From NCBI RefSeq assembly GCF_018324205.1, contig NZ_AP023356.1:8500501-8564500 (forward strand): a stretch of DNA of 64,000 nucleotides. Direction: 5' to 3'. The DNA comes from Actinoplanes ianthinogenes. Lineage in GTDB: Bacteria > Actinomycetota > Actinomycetes > Mycobacteriales > Micromonosporaceae. The notes beneath the pieces are model-generated. The model was not told the DNA's origin. It saw only the letters and a list, made by a program, of their open reading frames with translations, and did no database searches. The stretch's first letter is position 1, and every line of letters begins with the position of its first letter. Of the stretch, positions 15,993 through 24,979 are shown one piece after another. A program made the translations under genes and the position numbers.

Positions 15993-16871
15993 CGCGCGGT
16001 GCACGTGCCCCTGCGTCTCGGCCAGGGCCCGCCCGGCGATCTCCGCGGTGGTGCCGGCGATCAGCGTGACCACCGCGACCTTCGCGTCGCCGCCGGCCGC
16101 CCGCAACGCCTCACGGCAGCGCTCCTGGTCGGCGCCGGTCGCCTCGGCCAGGATCCGCAGCTGCCGGTCGCGCAGCTTGGCGTTGCTGGCCAGCATGTCG
16201 GTCATCAGGTTCGAGTACGTCCGGCCGAGCCGCACCATGGTCGCCGTGGAGAACGCGTTGAGCACCAGTTTCTGCGCGGTCCCGGCCTTCATCCGGGTGG
16301 ATCCGGTGAGCACCTCCGGCCCGGTGTCCGGCGCGACGTGCACGTCCACGGCCGCCGCGATCGGCGACGCGGGGTTCGCCGAGACCAGGACGGTCCGCGC
16401 GCCTCGCGACCGCGCCGCGGCAAGAGCGGCTTTGACGTACGGCGTCCGCCCGCTCGCCGTGACCCCGACCACGAGATCACCGGCCACCACGTCACCGGCC
16501 GCCGCCGCACCCGCCACCTCGTCGTCCTCGGCCGCCTCGGACGGCAGCGTCAGCGCCCGCGTCCCGCCGGCGATGTGCGCCACCACCCGCCCCGGCTCCA
16601 GCCCGAACGTGGGGATCAGCTCGGCCGCGTCCAGCACCGCGATCCGTCCCGAGGTGCCCGCCCCGACGTAGTGCACCCGGTGGCCGCCGGCCAGCGCGGC
16701 CACCGCGAGGTCGACCGCGGCGGCCAGCTCGGGCAGCACGGTCGCGACCGCGATCGGGACCTGCCGGTCCTCGGCGTTGATCAGGTGGAGCAGTTCCAGG
16801 GTGGGCATCCGGTCGATCGAGGCGCTGCGCGGGTTGCGCTGCTCGGTCCGCGACAGCGGCACCTCGTCCAC
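15966..16871 (-). CDS. murQ: N-acetylmuramic acid 6-phosphate etherase MurQ
   Basis: 301 residues with the SIS-domain signature VGAGTSGR and the MurQ active-site stretches AELIPTFG and SEAAEDD, which hold the catalytic glutamates, plus TGSTRMKAGTAQK. It removes D-lactate from MurNAc-6-phosphate to give GlcNAc-6-phosphate in the cytoplasm, the key step of wall amino-sugar recycling. Start GTG 16871 lies 5 nt after the stop of the RpiR-type regulator, so the two form an operon. NamZ, NagZ and a sugar kinase nearby fit the same pathway. Confidence 0.94.
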   Translation of the reverse strand: MDEVPLSRTEQRNPRSASIDRMPTLELLHLINAEDRQVPIAVATVLPELAAAVDLAVAALAGGHRVHYVGAGTSGRIAVLDAAELIPTFGLEPGRVVAHIAGGTRALTLPSEAAEDDEVAGAAAAGDVVAGDLVVGVTASGRTPYVKAALAAARSRGARTVLVSANPASPIAAAVDVHVAPDTGPEVLTGSTRMKAGTAQKLVLNAFSTATMVRLGRTYSNLMTDMLASNAKLRDRQLRILAEATGADQERCREALRAAGGDAKVAVVTLIAGTTAEIAGRALAETQGHVHRALRLLDHVA

Positions 16872-16876
16872 GGGCC

Positions 16877-17824
16877 TCACCCGCGACCACCACGCTCGTC
16901 GGCGGAGCGGCGTCGCTCGGTGTCGATCCGTCTGCCGCGGACGGCCGTGTACGTGACGTCGAGGGCCGCCCGGGTCTGCTGGTAGGTCCGCTGCGCGACG
17001 CCGACGAACACGCAGTCGATCACGGTGAGCTGGGCGAGGCGGCTGGCCATCGCGCCGGACCGGAACGTGGTCTCCCGCGCCGCGGTGGTCAGCACCAGGT
17101 CGGCGACCCGGGTGATCGGCGACTTGGGGAAGTTGGTGAGCGCGACCAGGCGGGCGCCGTGCCGTCCGGCCTCGGCGAACGCGTCGATGGTGTCGCTGGT
17201 GGTGCCGGTGTGCGAGATGCCGAACGCCACGTCCCGCTCGTCGAGCAGGGCGGCGCTGGTCAGGGCCAGGTGGGTGTCGCTCCAGGCGTACGCGATCCGG
17301 CCGATCCGGTGCAGTTTCTGCTGGAAGTCCTGTGCCACGAAGGCGCTCGCGCCGACCCCGTAGATGTCCACCCGGCGAGCGCCGGCGACCAGGCCGACGA
17401 CCTGCTCCAGCACCGCGACGTCGATCTGCGAGGCGGTCTCCTCGACCGCCCGGGCGTCCGCGAAGGCGATCTTCTTGACCACCTGGGCCAGGTCGTCGGT
17501 CTCGCTGATGTCGCTGCCCACCGGCTCGTCGGCGAGGCTGCGCCCGGCCTGCCCGGCGCCCGCCTCGGCGGCCAGCGTGAGCCGCAGCTCGGAGTATCCG
17601 GCGAAGCCCATCGCCCGGCAGAACCGGATCACCGTGGTCTCGCTGGAACCGGCCCGCTCGGCGAGGTCGGTGATGGTGAGCCGGGACGCGGTGGCCGCCT
17701 CGTCGATGATCACCTGGGCCACCCGCTGCTCGGCCGGGGACAGCGACGGCAGCAGGCCGCGGGCGCGAACCACCGTCTCGGCCGATGGTGGGGAGGGTGG
17801 CAGGCTGCGCTTTCGGCCAGTCAT
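16877..17824 (-). CDS. murR: RpiR/MurR-family transcriptional regulator with SIS domain
   Basis: 315 residues: an N-terminal helix-turn-helix (LTITDLAERAGSSETTVIRF, about 47-66) and a C-terminal SIS sugar-phosphate-binding domain (VDIYGVGASAFVAQDFQQKL, SHTGTTSDT). Members next to murQ sense MurNAc-6-phosphate. It is in an operon with murQ and divergent from the sugar kinase. A palindrome GAAAATTTTC lies directly upstream of its start codon and is a candidate autoregulatory site. The symbol is by analogy with Bacillus and E. coli murR. Confidence 0.88.
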   Translation of the reverse strand: MTGRKRSLPPSPPSAETVVRARGLLPSLSPAEQRVAQVIIDEAATASRLTITDLAERAGSSETTVIRFCRAMGFAGYSELRLTLAAEAGAGQAGRSLADEPVGSDISETDDLAQVVKKIAFADARAVEETASQIDVAVLEQVVGLVAGARRVDIYGVGASAFVAQDFQQKLHRIGRIAYAWSDTHLALTSAALLDERDVAFGISHTGTTSDTIDAFAEAGRHGARLVALTNFPKSPITRVADLVLTTAARETTFRSGAMASRLAQLTVIDCVFVGVAQRTYQQTRAALDVTYTAVRGRRIDTERRRSADERGGRG

Positions 17825-17840
17825 GGAGAAAATTTTCCTT
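17825..17840 (-). promoter_or_regulatory. Candidate MurR operator 1 (murR/kinase intergenic)
   Basis: On the minus strand the sequence reads AAGGAAAATTTTCTCC and contains the perfect 10-bp palindrome GAAAATTTTC (17828-17837). It abuts the murR start codon and lies 33 bp from the divergent kinase start, well placed to control both. Confidence 0.5.
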
Positions 17841-17872
17841 TGCTCGGCTCGGTTGGTCAATATTCTTCACCT

Positions 17873-18865
17873 ATGAGCGCGATGGTGATCGGAGTCGATG
17901 CGGGCGCCACGACCACGCGGTGTGTGGTCGCCACCCTCGACGGCGTCGTGGCCGGCCGGGGTACGGCCGGGGGCGCGAACGGCAACAGCAGCGGGGGCGA
18001 GGTGCGCGCGGCACTCGGGGTTGCGCTGGCCGCGGCGTTGGGCACGGTTGATCGTACGGCGGTGCGGTGTGGCGTCCTCGGGGCGGCCGGGTCGGCCGGC
18101 GCCGGCCGGGAGAGGTTCCGGGCGGCGGCGTGGCAAGCATGGCAGGACGCCGGGCTCGCCGGGGAGCTGGTGACGGTGACCGATCTGGAGGTGGCGTTCG
18201 CGGCCGGGACCGCCCGGTCGGACGGGGTGTTGCTGCTGGCCGGGACCGGGGCGCTGGCGGCGCGGTTCACCGAGGGGAAGGTGGAGCATCGCTGTGACGG
18301 CTACGGGTGGATGCTCGGTGACGAGGGGTCGGCCGTCTGGATCGGCGTGCGGGCGTTGCGGGCGGTCCTCGCCGCGCTCGACGGGCGCGGTGAGGCGACC
18401 GCCCTGGTCGACGACGTGCGAAATCATTTCACGATCAAGCCGGATAAGACGGAAGAGGAAGCTCAAGCGGTCGTCTATTCCGCTTTCGCCGTCCCGCCCG
18501 CTGAGCTGGGCCGGCTCGCGCCCCTGGTCAGCGAGGCCGCGGAGAGAGGTGATCCGGTGGCGACGAGGATCTGCGCCAAGGCCGCCGACCGGCTGCTGCA
18601 CACCTACGACAGCGTCGGCCCGGGCGGCGACGTCACCGTCCTCGCCGGATCGGTGCTGCTCAACCCGGGGCCGGTCAGCCGAGCGGTGCGTGCCGGACTG
18701 CTGACACGCACCGCCACCCCGCCCCGCCCGGCGCTCGATGGCGCCGGCGGGGCTGCCGCGCTCGCCGTCGGGCGGCTCACCGGCACCCCCGTGCCCCCGG
18801 TGGTGCACGCCCGGCTGACCGGCTCCGCTCGCCACCCCACGACTCATGACCCGAGCCGGGGGTAG
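17873..18865 (+). CDS. BadF/BadG/BcrA/BcrD-type N-acetylhexosamine kinase
   Basis: 330 residues of the ASKHA kinase fold: phosphate-1 loop GVDAGATTTRC (7-17), the phosphate-2 region LLLAGTGALAARF (about 121-133), DEGSAVWIGVRA, and the adenosine motif VLAGSVLLNPG near 260. Relatives phosphorylate GlcNAc and, in some cases, MurNAc. Beside murQ, which needs MurNAc-6-phosphate, MurNAc is the attractive substrate: the kinase would replace the phosphorylating PTS permease MurP of Bacillus. The ATG at 17873 follows the 48-bp divergent promoter gap. Its stop overlaps the convergent namZ by 22 nt. Confidence 0.85.
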   Translation: MSAMVIGVDAGATTTRCVVATLDGVVAGRGTAGGANGNSSGGEVRAALGVALAAALGTVDRTAVRCGVLGAAGSAGAGRERFRAAAWQAWQDAGLAGELVTVTDLEVAFAAGTARSDGVLLLAGTGALAARFTEGKVEHRCDGYGWMLGDEGSAVWIGVRALRAVLAALDGRGEATALVDDVRNHFTIKPDKTEEEAQAVVYSAFAVPPAELGRLAPLVSEAAERGDPVATRICAKAADRLLHTYDSVGPGGDVTVLAGSVLLNPGPVSRAVRAGLLTRTATPPRPALDGAGGAAALAVGRLTGTPVPPVVHARLTGSARHPTTHDPSRG

Positions 18866-20082
18866 AGCAGATACGGTCGCCTCTGCCGGTCGAACGCGGC
18901 CAGCTCGGCCGCCCAGGCACCGACCACCTCGTCGGTCGTGGCGCCCGCGTCGATCATCGTGCGCAGCCGCGCCGACCCGGTGAGCAGGTCGATCCAGTAC
19001 TTGACGCCGTCCACCCGCCAGGCGAACGCGTCCTCCCCGCGCGCCTCGACCAGCATCCCGACCGCGGTCCGGATCGGATCGAACGTCGCCTGATCGGTCA
19101 CCTTCACCTCGACCCCGGCGCACAGGCGGCCGGCGAACTTGTTGAACGTCGGGGTGAAGTACGCCTCGCGGAACTCCACGCCGGGCAGGTTCAGCGCGGC
19201 CACCCGGTCACCCCAGCGGTAGTCGAAGCCGGGCCCGCCGATCAGCTCGAACGGCCGGGTGGTGCCGCGCCCCTCGGAGAGCGACGACACCCCCTCGATC
19301 ATGCCGGTCCCCGGGTAGACCACCGCGGTGTCCGGGGTGGGCATGTTCGGGCTGGGCAGCACCCAGGGCAGGTCGGTGTCACCGGCCCGCAGCCGCCCGG
19401 CCCATCCGGTGCAGGCGATCACCTCCAGGTGGACCGAGCCGGACAGGAACTCGCCGTTGTAGAACCGGGCCAGCTCGCCGACGGTCATCCCGTGCTGCTG
19501 CACGATCTTCAGCCGGCCCACCCCGGAGGTGTAGCCGTCGGTCATCATCGGGCCGTACGCGCGCCCGCCGATCGGGTTGGGCCGGTCCAGCACGACGTAG
19601 CGCAGGCCGAGCTGGGCGGCCGCGGCCATCGAGTCGTACAGCGTGTAGATGTAGGTGTAGAAGCGGGCGCCGACGTCCTGGATGTCGAAGACGACCGTGC
19701 GCACCCCGGCCGCGGTGAACATCTGCGTCCACCTGGCCTGCGACGCCAGGTACGCGTCGTAGACGGTGAGGCCGGTGCGGGCGTCGGTGCCGGTGCCTTC
19801 GCTGCCGCCGGCCTGCGCCGAGCCGCGGAAGCCGTGCTCCGGGCCGAAGACGCCGCCGATGGTGACGCCGTCGGCGTGCATCCGGTCGACCAGGTGGCGG
19901 TACTCGCGGTCGACGGCGGTCGGGTTGGAGACGACGCCGATCCGCTCACCCCGCACCGCCGCCCAGCCGCTCGCGGCAAGCTGATCCATGCCGGTCCTGA
20001 CCGGCAGGTGCGGGAAGAGGCCGGGCTTGGCGGCGCCGGTGGCGAGGGCGGCGCCGCCGGCCAGGAACCCTCTGCGGTTCAC
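18844..20082 (-). CDS. namZ: Exo-beta-N-acetylmuramidase NamZ (DUF1343 family)
   Basis: 412 residues. The N-terminus NRRGFLAGG carries a twin-arginine-like export signal. The mature part has DUF1343 hallmarks: VGVVSNPT, FGPEHGFRG (about 80), FDIQDVGARFYTYI, LDRPNPIGG and LSEGRGTTRPFE. This family releases terminal MurNAc from peptidoglycan fragments outside the cell (Bacillus YbbC/NamZ). The GTG start overlaps the nagZ stop by 4 nt, so nagZ and namZ are co-translated; their combined action would strip GlcNAc and MurNAc alternately from glycan chains. Confidence 0.9.
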   Translation of the reverse strand: MNRRGFLAGGAALATGAAKPGLFPHLPVRTGMDQLAASGWAAVRGERIGVVSNPTAVDREYRHLVDRMHADGVTIGGVFGPEHGFRGSAQAGGSEGTGTDARTGLTVYDAYLASQARWTQMFTAAGVRTVVFDIQDVGARFYTYIYTLYDSMAAAAQLGLRYVVLDRPNPIGGRAYGPMMTDGYTSGVGRLKIVQQHGMTVGELARFYNGEFLSGSVHLEVIACTGWAGRLRAGDTDLPWVLPSPNMPTPDTAVVYPGTGMIEGVSSLSEGRGTTRPFELIGGPGFDYRWGDRVAALNLPGVEFREAYFTPTFNKFAGRLCAGVEVKVTDQATFDPIRTAVGMLVEARGEDAFAWRVDGVKYWIDLLTGSARLRTMIDAGATTDEVVGAWAAELAAFDRQRRPYLLYPRLGS

Positions 20083-21758
20083 CTGACGCTCCAGGTCAGG
20101 CCGTGGCCGTACGGATAGATGCCGGGAATCTCGACCGGCAGCTTGCCGCGCGGGGCGGACGTGCCGGTGATGACCTTGGCCAGGGACCGCATGGACACCG
20201 CGGTGGAGCTGTAGGTGGCCAGATAGGTCCGCGCCGACGGGAACCGGACGAGGTCGTAGGGGTTGCGGACGGCCACCACGACGATCGGCTTCCCGGTCGC
20301 GAGCAGCGCGTCGACCAGGGTTTGCTGGGCGGATCCGGCGCTCACGCTGGTGGTGAGCACGACGGTCAGGTCGTGGTTCCGGGCCGCCGCCACCGCGTCG
20401 GCGGGCGAGGTGGTGACCAGGGGATCGGCGCCCAGGGCGGTGGCCAGGGAGGTCGCCGCGCTCGCCCCGGTGACCAGGATCGACTTGCCGGTGGCATCGT
20501 AGGGGAGCAGTCCGTCGTCGTTGCGGATCGCCGTCACGGTCCGGTCGGTGACGGACTGAGCGATCGTCAGGTGTTCCGCCGATCCCACCGACGCCTCGGC
20601 GGCAGCGGGGTCGAGCGGAGTCCACTTGAGCAGACCACGCTTCTGCTTGAGCGCCAGGATCCGGCGTACGGATTGATCGATCCGCTCCTCGGTCAGCTCC
20701 CCGGAGGCCACCGCGCCGAGCACCGCTTGATACGCCACGTCGAACTTGGGCGGCATCAGCAGCATGTCCGCACCGGCCTTGAGCGCCAGCACCGGCACCC
20801 GCTCGTCCCCGTACTTCTCCCGGACCCCGGCCATCTCCAGCGAGTCGGTGACGATCACCCCGCGGTAGCCGAGCTCGTTGCGCAGCAGCCCGGTGAGGAT
20901 CGGCGGGGACAGCGTGGCCGGATCCCCGGACGGGTCGAGCGCCGGCACCACGATGTGCGCGCTCATGATCGCGTCCACCCCCGCGGCGATCGCGGCCTTG
21001 AACGGCGGCGCGTCGATCGTCTCCCACTCGGCCCGGGTGTGCGTGATCACCGGCAGTCCGGTGTGACTGTCCGTGGCGGTGTCGCCGTGGCCGGGGAAGT
21101 GCTTGGCGGCCGCCGACGTGTTGGCGCCCACCTGGAAGCCGAGGATCTGGCCGGCGGTCATCGCCGCGACCAGTTTCGGCTCGCTGCCGAACGAGCGGAC
21201 GCCGATCACCGGGTTGGCCGGATTCACGTTGACGTCGGCGTCCGGCGCCCACGCCTGGTTGATCCCGACGGCGCGCAGCTCCTGGCCGGTGACCTGCCCG
21301 GTGCGGTACGCGTCGACCGGGTTGCGACCGGCGCCGAGCGCCATCCCGCCCGGGAACTGGGTGGCCGGAGCCGGCATCCGCGAGACCACGCCGTGCTCCT
21401 GGTCGGTGGCGATGGTGAGGGGCACGCCCTCAGCGGCCGCCTGTAGTCCGTTGCTGAGCGTAGTGACCTGGCGGATGTTCTGGAGGCTGTTCGTCCAGGC
21501 GAAGTAGATCACTCCACCCAAGTGGTACTTCCGGACCACTTCGGCCGGTGTGTCGACGCCGTACAGCCGACGGTTGTCAGGTGACGCGGTGGTCGCGTCG
21601 TTTCCGTAGACGTAGGTGGTGAAAAGCTGGCCGACCTTCTCGGGGAGTGTCATCCGGGCGAGGATGGCATCGATGGACGACGATGCGTGAGCCGGCACGA
21701 CGGGGAGCGCCACGCCGAGGAGGGCGAGGGCGAGGAGGGCGACGGGACGCGTTCGCAT
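20079..21758 (-). CDS. nagZ: GH3 beta-N-acetylglucosaminidase NagZ, secreted
   Basis: 559 residues with a Sec signal peptide (LLALALLGVALPVVPAHA). The GH3 domain has the NagZ motif KHFPGHGDTATDSH, holding the catalytic His/Asp pair, and the nucleophile Asp in VIVTDSLEMAGV. The extra C-terminal domain of about 200 residues matches the long secreted NagZ/YbbD form of Gram-positive bacteria rather than the short cytoplasmic form. It removes terminal GlcNAc from peptidoglycan chains and muropeptides. It is the first gene of the nagZ-namZ operon, divergent from the serine hydrolase. Confidence 0.93.
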   Translation of the reverse strand: MRTRPVALLALALLGVALPVVPAHASSSIDAILARMTLPEKVGQLFTTYVYGNDATTASPDNRRLYGVDTPAEVVRKYHLGGVIYFAWTNSLQNIRQVTTLSNGLQAAAEGVPLTIATDQEHGVVSRMPAPATQFPGGMALGAGRNPVDAYRTGQVTGQELRAVGINQAWAPDADVNVNPANPVIGVRSFGSEPKLVAAMTAGQILGFQVGANTSAAAKHFPGHGDTATDSHTGLPVITHTRAEWETIDAPPFKAAIAAGVDAIMSAHIVVPALDPSGDPATLSPPILTGLLRNELGYRGVIVTDSLEMAGVREKYGDERVPVLALKAGADMLLMPPKFDVAYQAVLGAVASGELTEERIDQSVRRILALKQKRGLLKWTPLDPAAAEASVGSAEHLTIAQSVTDRTVTAIRNDDGLLPYDATGKSILVTGASAATSLATALGADPLVTTSPADAVAAARNHDLTVVLTTSVSAGSAQQTLVDALLATGKPIVVVAVRNPYDLVRFPSARTYLATYSSTAVSMRSLAKVITGTSAPRGKLPVEIPGIYPYGHGLTWSVR

Positions 21759-21822
21759 GGTGCCCGAAGGTAGCCGGGTCACCGTTGCATGGCAATAACC
21801 TTCGCTCCCCTTGCGAGTTGTG

Positions 21823-21838
21823 AAGGAAACATTCATCC
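21823..21838 (+). promoter_or_regulatory. Candidate MurR operator 2 (nagZ/amlB intergenic)
   Basis: AAGGAAACATTCATCC in the divergent gap between nagZ and the serine hydrolase matches the motif upstream of murR at 12 of 16 positions (AAGGAAA, TT and TCC conserved). It is less palindromic than site 1. Confidence 0.4.
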
Positions 21839-21868
21839 TCAACGGGATCGACGTATGGAGAGGCGTTG

Positions 21869-23557
21869 ATGATCAGACTAGTGCTCAGCATGGTTGCCGG
21901 CCTCGTCACCGGCCTGCCCGCGGTCACCCCGGCCGACCTCCACTTCCGCCACGACGTGCTGCGACCCGGCACCGCGCGCCAGGCCGGCCTGCTGCCGGAC
22001 CGGGTCGCGGCGCTGCCCGGCATCGCCGCGTCGTACCTGGAGCCGACCCTCGACCACCCCGGCCACCCGGCCTACGCGGGGGCCACCGTGCTCGCCGCGC
22101 ACCACGGCGTGGTGGTCTCCCGGTTCGCGGTCGGCGACGCGGTCCGCTACGCCGCGGGCGCCTCCGGGATCGTCGAACTGCCACCCGAGCAGCGCGTCCC
22201 GGCCCGCACCGACACGCTCTGGGACCTCGCCTCGATCTCCAAACTGTTCACCACCATCGTGGTGCTCCAGCAGGCCGAGGCCGGCACGGTGGACCTGGAC
22301 GCGCCGGTCGCCACGTACGTGCCGGAGTTCGCGGCCGGCGGCAAGGCGTCGATCACCCCGCGGCACCTGCTCACCCACACCTCCGGGCTGCCCGGGTTCC
22401 TGCCGTTCTACTCCCGGTACCCGACGCCGGAGGCCCGTCTCGCCGCCGCGCTCGCCACGCCGGTCGGCGCCGGGACCACGCCCGGCAAGCAGTATGTCTA
22501 CTCCGACATCGGCCTGATCTCGCTCGGCGTGCTGGTCGAGCGGGTCACCGGCAAGGGCCTGGCCGACGCGGTGCACGACGGCGTCACCGGGCCGCTGCGG
22601 ATGCGCGACACCGGCTACAACCCGGGCCCGGAGCTGCGCGACCGGACCGCCGCCACCGAGTACCAGCCCTATGTGAACCGGGGGATGGTCCGGGGCGAGG
22701 TGCACGACGAGAACGCCTGGTCGCTGGGCGGGGCAGCCGGGCACGCCGGGGTCTTCTCCACCGCCGACGACCTGGCGATCCTCTGCCAGACGCTGCTCGA
22801 CGGCGGCACCTACCGGGGGCACCGGATCCTGAGCACGCCGATGGTGCGCCAGGCGCTGGTCAACTACAACGCGGAACTGCTGCCGCAGTACTCGGACAGC
22901 GCCCGGGGCCTCGGCTTCGAGCTGGCCAAGCACTGGTACATGGACGGGATGACCTCGCCGGTCAGCTTCGGGCACACCGGGTTCACCGGCACGTCCGTGG
23001 TGATCGACCCGCTCGACCAGTCGTTCCTGATCCTGCTCAGCAACCGGGTGCATCCGGACCGCGCCTGGGGCAGCAACAACGTGGCCCGGCGCGCGCTCGC
23101 CCGGGCGTTCGCGGCGGCTCACCCGATCGCGGCGCTGCCCGGCGGGCATCCGTGGCGCACCGAGACGCGCGACGGCGCCGACCTCACGCTGACCGCGCCG
23201 CTGCGGGTTCCGGCGGGCGAGCGGGCGCGCGGTTCGTTCCTTTTCTGGTACGACACGGAGCCCGCGTACGACACGATCCGTCTCGAGTCGTCGGCCGACG
23301 GGTCGAGCTGGACGCCCGTACCGATAGCTCTGCCCGGTCTCGAACCGCGGGCCCAGCTCTCCGGGTTCGGCGGGCGGCACTGGTGGCCGGCCACGATCGC
23401 GGTCCCGGCCGGCGCCACGCGACTGCGCTTCACCTACCACACCGACGCCGGCTCGCAGGGCCGCGGCGTGCTTGTCGACCGTCTCCGGGTGTTCGAGCCC
23501 GGCGCGATCCTCGTCGACGCGCGGACCACGTTCGCCGCCGACGGTTGGCACCTCTGA
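21869..23557 (+). CDS. Serine beta-lactamase-family hydrolase, AmlB/YbbE-like
   Basis: 562 residues with an N-terminal hydrophobic export segment. The penicillin-binding fold carries SxxK at S122-ISK125, the Y211-S-D motif in place of YxN, and HTG (FGHTGFTG). A C-terminal beta-sandwich of about 130 residues follows, probably carbohydrate- or surface-binding. In Bacillus, ybbE (amlB) is located with murQ, murR, murP, nagZ and namZ, and the same set is found here. Activity on the peptide part of muropeptides is plausible but unproven. ATG 21869 follows GGAGAGG; a TTG lies one codon upstream. Confidence 0.85.
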   Translation: MIRLVLSMVAGLVTGLPAVTPADLHFRHDVLRPGTARQAGLLPDRVAALPGIAASYLEPTLDHPGHPAYAGATVLAAHHGVVVSRFAVGDAVRYAAGASGIVELPPEQRVPARTDTLWDLASISKLFTTIVVLQQAEAGTVDLDAPVATYVPEFAAGGKASITPRHLLTHTSGLPGFLPFYSRYPTPEARLAAALATPVGAGTTPGKQYVYSDIGLISLGVLVERVTGKGLADAVHDGVTGPLRMRDTGYNPGPELRDRTAATEYQPYVNRGMVRGEVHDENAWSLGGAAGHAGVFSTADDLAILCQTLLDGGTYRGHRILSTPMVRQALVNYNAELLPQYSDSARGLGFELAKHWYMDGMTSPVSFGHTGFTGTSVVIDPLDQSFLILLSNRVHPDRAWGSNNVARRALARAFAAAHPIAALPGGHPWRTETRDGADLTLTAPLRVPAGERARGSFLFWYDTEPAYDTIRLESSADGSSWTPVPIALPGLEPRAQLSGFGGRHWWPATIAVPAGATRLRFTYHTDAGSQGRGVLVDRLRVFEPGAILVDARTTFAADGWHL

Positions 23558-23571
23558 ACGGGAGTTGAGAC

Positions 23572-24978
23572 ATGACATATGGGATCAGCCGGCGCGGGCT
23601 TCTCCAGGGCGCGGCGGGGGTCGCGGCCGTGAGCGCGCTCGGCGGGTGCGCCATGGGCGGTGGTGACGACGCGACGGACTCCGGTAGCAAGGGCGAGGTC
23701 ACCGCGAACAATCCGCTCGGCGTGAAGGCGGACGCGCCACTCGAAGTGGTGATCTTCAACGGTGGTTTCGGCGAGGAGTACGCCAAGGCGCACGAGGCCA
23801 TGTACAAGCAGCGTTACCCGGAGGCGGAGATCAAGCACTCGGCCACCCAGCAGATCGCCGAGACGCTCCAGCCGCGGTTCGTCGCCGGTGACCCGCCCGA
23901 CGTGGTGGACAACTCCGGCGGCAGCCAGATCGACTTCAACGGCCTGGTGTCGCAGGGCGCGCTGACCGACCTCGGTGAGCTGCTCGACGCGCCCAGCCTG
24001 GACGACCCGTCGAAGAAGGTGCGCGACACGCTGCTGCCCGGGATCGTCGACGTCGGGTCGTACGACGGGAAGTTCCTCACGCTGAACTACGCGTACTCGG
24101 CGTACGGCATCTGGTACTCGCAGAAGCTGTTCGACGCCAAGGGCTGGGCGTACCCGAAGACCTGGCCCGAGATGATCGCCCTGTGCAAGAAGATCAAGGC
24201 GGCCGGGATCGCGCCGTGGGCGTACACCGGCGTGCACGCCCGCTACATGAGCTGGCCGATCCTGACCGCGGCCGCGAAGTTCGGCGGCATCGAGGTGATC
24301 AAGGCGATCGACAACCTGGAGCCGGGCGCCTGGAAGAGCGACGCGGTGCGGGCGGCGGCCGAGGCGTACTACCAGCTGGCGGTGGACGGGTTCGTCCAGC
24401 CGGGCGCCGAGGGGATGGACCACATCCAGGCGCAGACCGAGTGGGCTCGCGGGCACGCCGCGTTCATCTCCTGCGGCTCGTGGCTGGAGAACGAGATGAA
24501 GGCGGTCACCCCGCCGGACTTCGCGATGGCCGTCGCGCCGACGCCGAGCCTCACCACCGGCGACAAGATGCCGTACGAGGCGTTCCGCGGCACCGGGAGT
24601 GAACCGTTCATCGTCCCGGCCAAAGGCAAGAATGTCCGGGGTGGCATGGAATACCTTCGCGTCATGCTCTCCAAGAAGGCCGCCGCCGACTTCACCACCA
24701 AGGTCAGCAGCCTCACCGCCGTCACCGGCGCCGCACAGGGCCTGACGCTCGGTCCCGGCCTGACCTCGGTGACCAGGCTGATCGAGGCGTCCGGCGGCTC
24801 CGCGTTCACCTGGCTGTACTCCACGTATTACCGCAAGCTGGAGCGCGAGCGGGTCAACGCGGCCACCCTGGAACTGCTCACCAAGCGGATCAACGCGGCC
24901 CAGTGGTGCGACAAGGTGCAGAAGTCCGCCGACGAGTTCGCCGCCGACCCCGCGGTCAAGAAGTACAAGCGGGCCTGA
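23572..24978 (+). CDS. ABC sugar transporter, solute-binding lipoprotein (family 1)
   Basis: 468 residues. It starts with a twin-arginine motif (SRRGLL at 6-11) and a lipobox with the lipidated cysteine at C26 (SALGGC). The mature region has the family 1 sugar-binding fold (LEVVIFNGGFGEEYAKAHE, then DVVDNSGGSQIDFNGLV). It starts 15 bp after the serine hydrolase and 2 bp before the first permease, so all four form one operon. By location it should bind MurNAc, GlcNAc-MurNAc or a similar product released by NagZ and NamZ; this substrate is inferred. Confidence 0.88.
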   Translation: MTYGISRRGLLQGAAGVAAVSALGGCAMGGGDDATDSGSKGEVTANNPLGVKADAPLEVVIFNGGFGEEYAKAHEAMYKQRYPEAEIKHSATQQIAETLQPRFVAGDPPDVVDNSGGSQIDFNGLVSQGALTDLGELLDAPSLDDPSKKVRDTLLPGIVDVGSYDGKFLTLNYAYSAYGIWYSQKLFDAKGWAYPKTWPEMIALCKKIKAAGIAPWAYTGVHARYMSWPILTAAAKFGGIEVIKAIDNLEPGAWKSDAVRAAAEAYYQLAVDGFVQPGAEGMDHIQAQTEWARGHAAFISCGSWLENEMKAVTPPDFAMAVAPTPSLTTGDKMPYEAFRGTGSEPFIVPAKGKNVRGGMEYLRVMLSKKAAADFTTKVSSLTAVTGAAQGLTLGPGLTSVTRLIEASGGSAFTWLYSTYYRKLERERVNAATLELLTKRINAAQWCDKVQKSADEFAADPAVKKYKRA

Positions 24979-24979
24979 C

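Noticed and set aside
17159..17872. Upstream extension of the sugar kinase frame
   Set aside because: It is antisense to the RpiR regulator and not protein-like; the ASKHA fold begins at ATG 17873.
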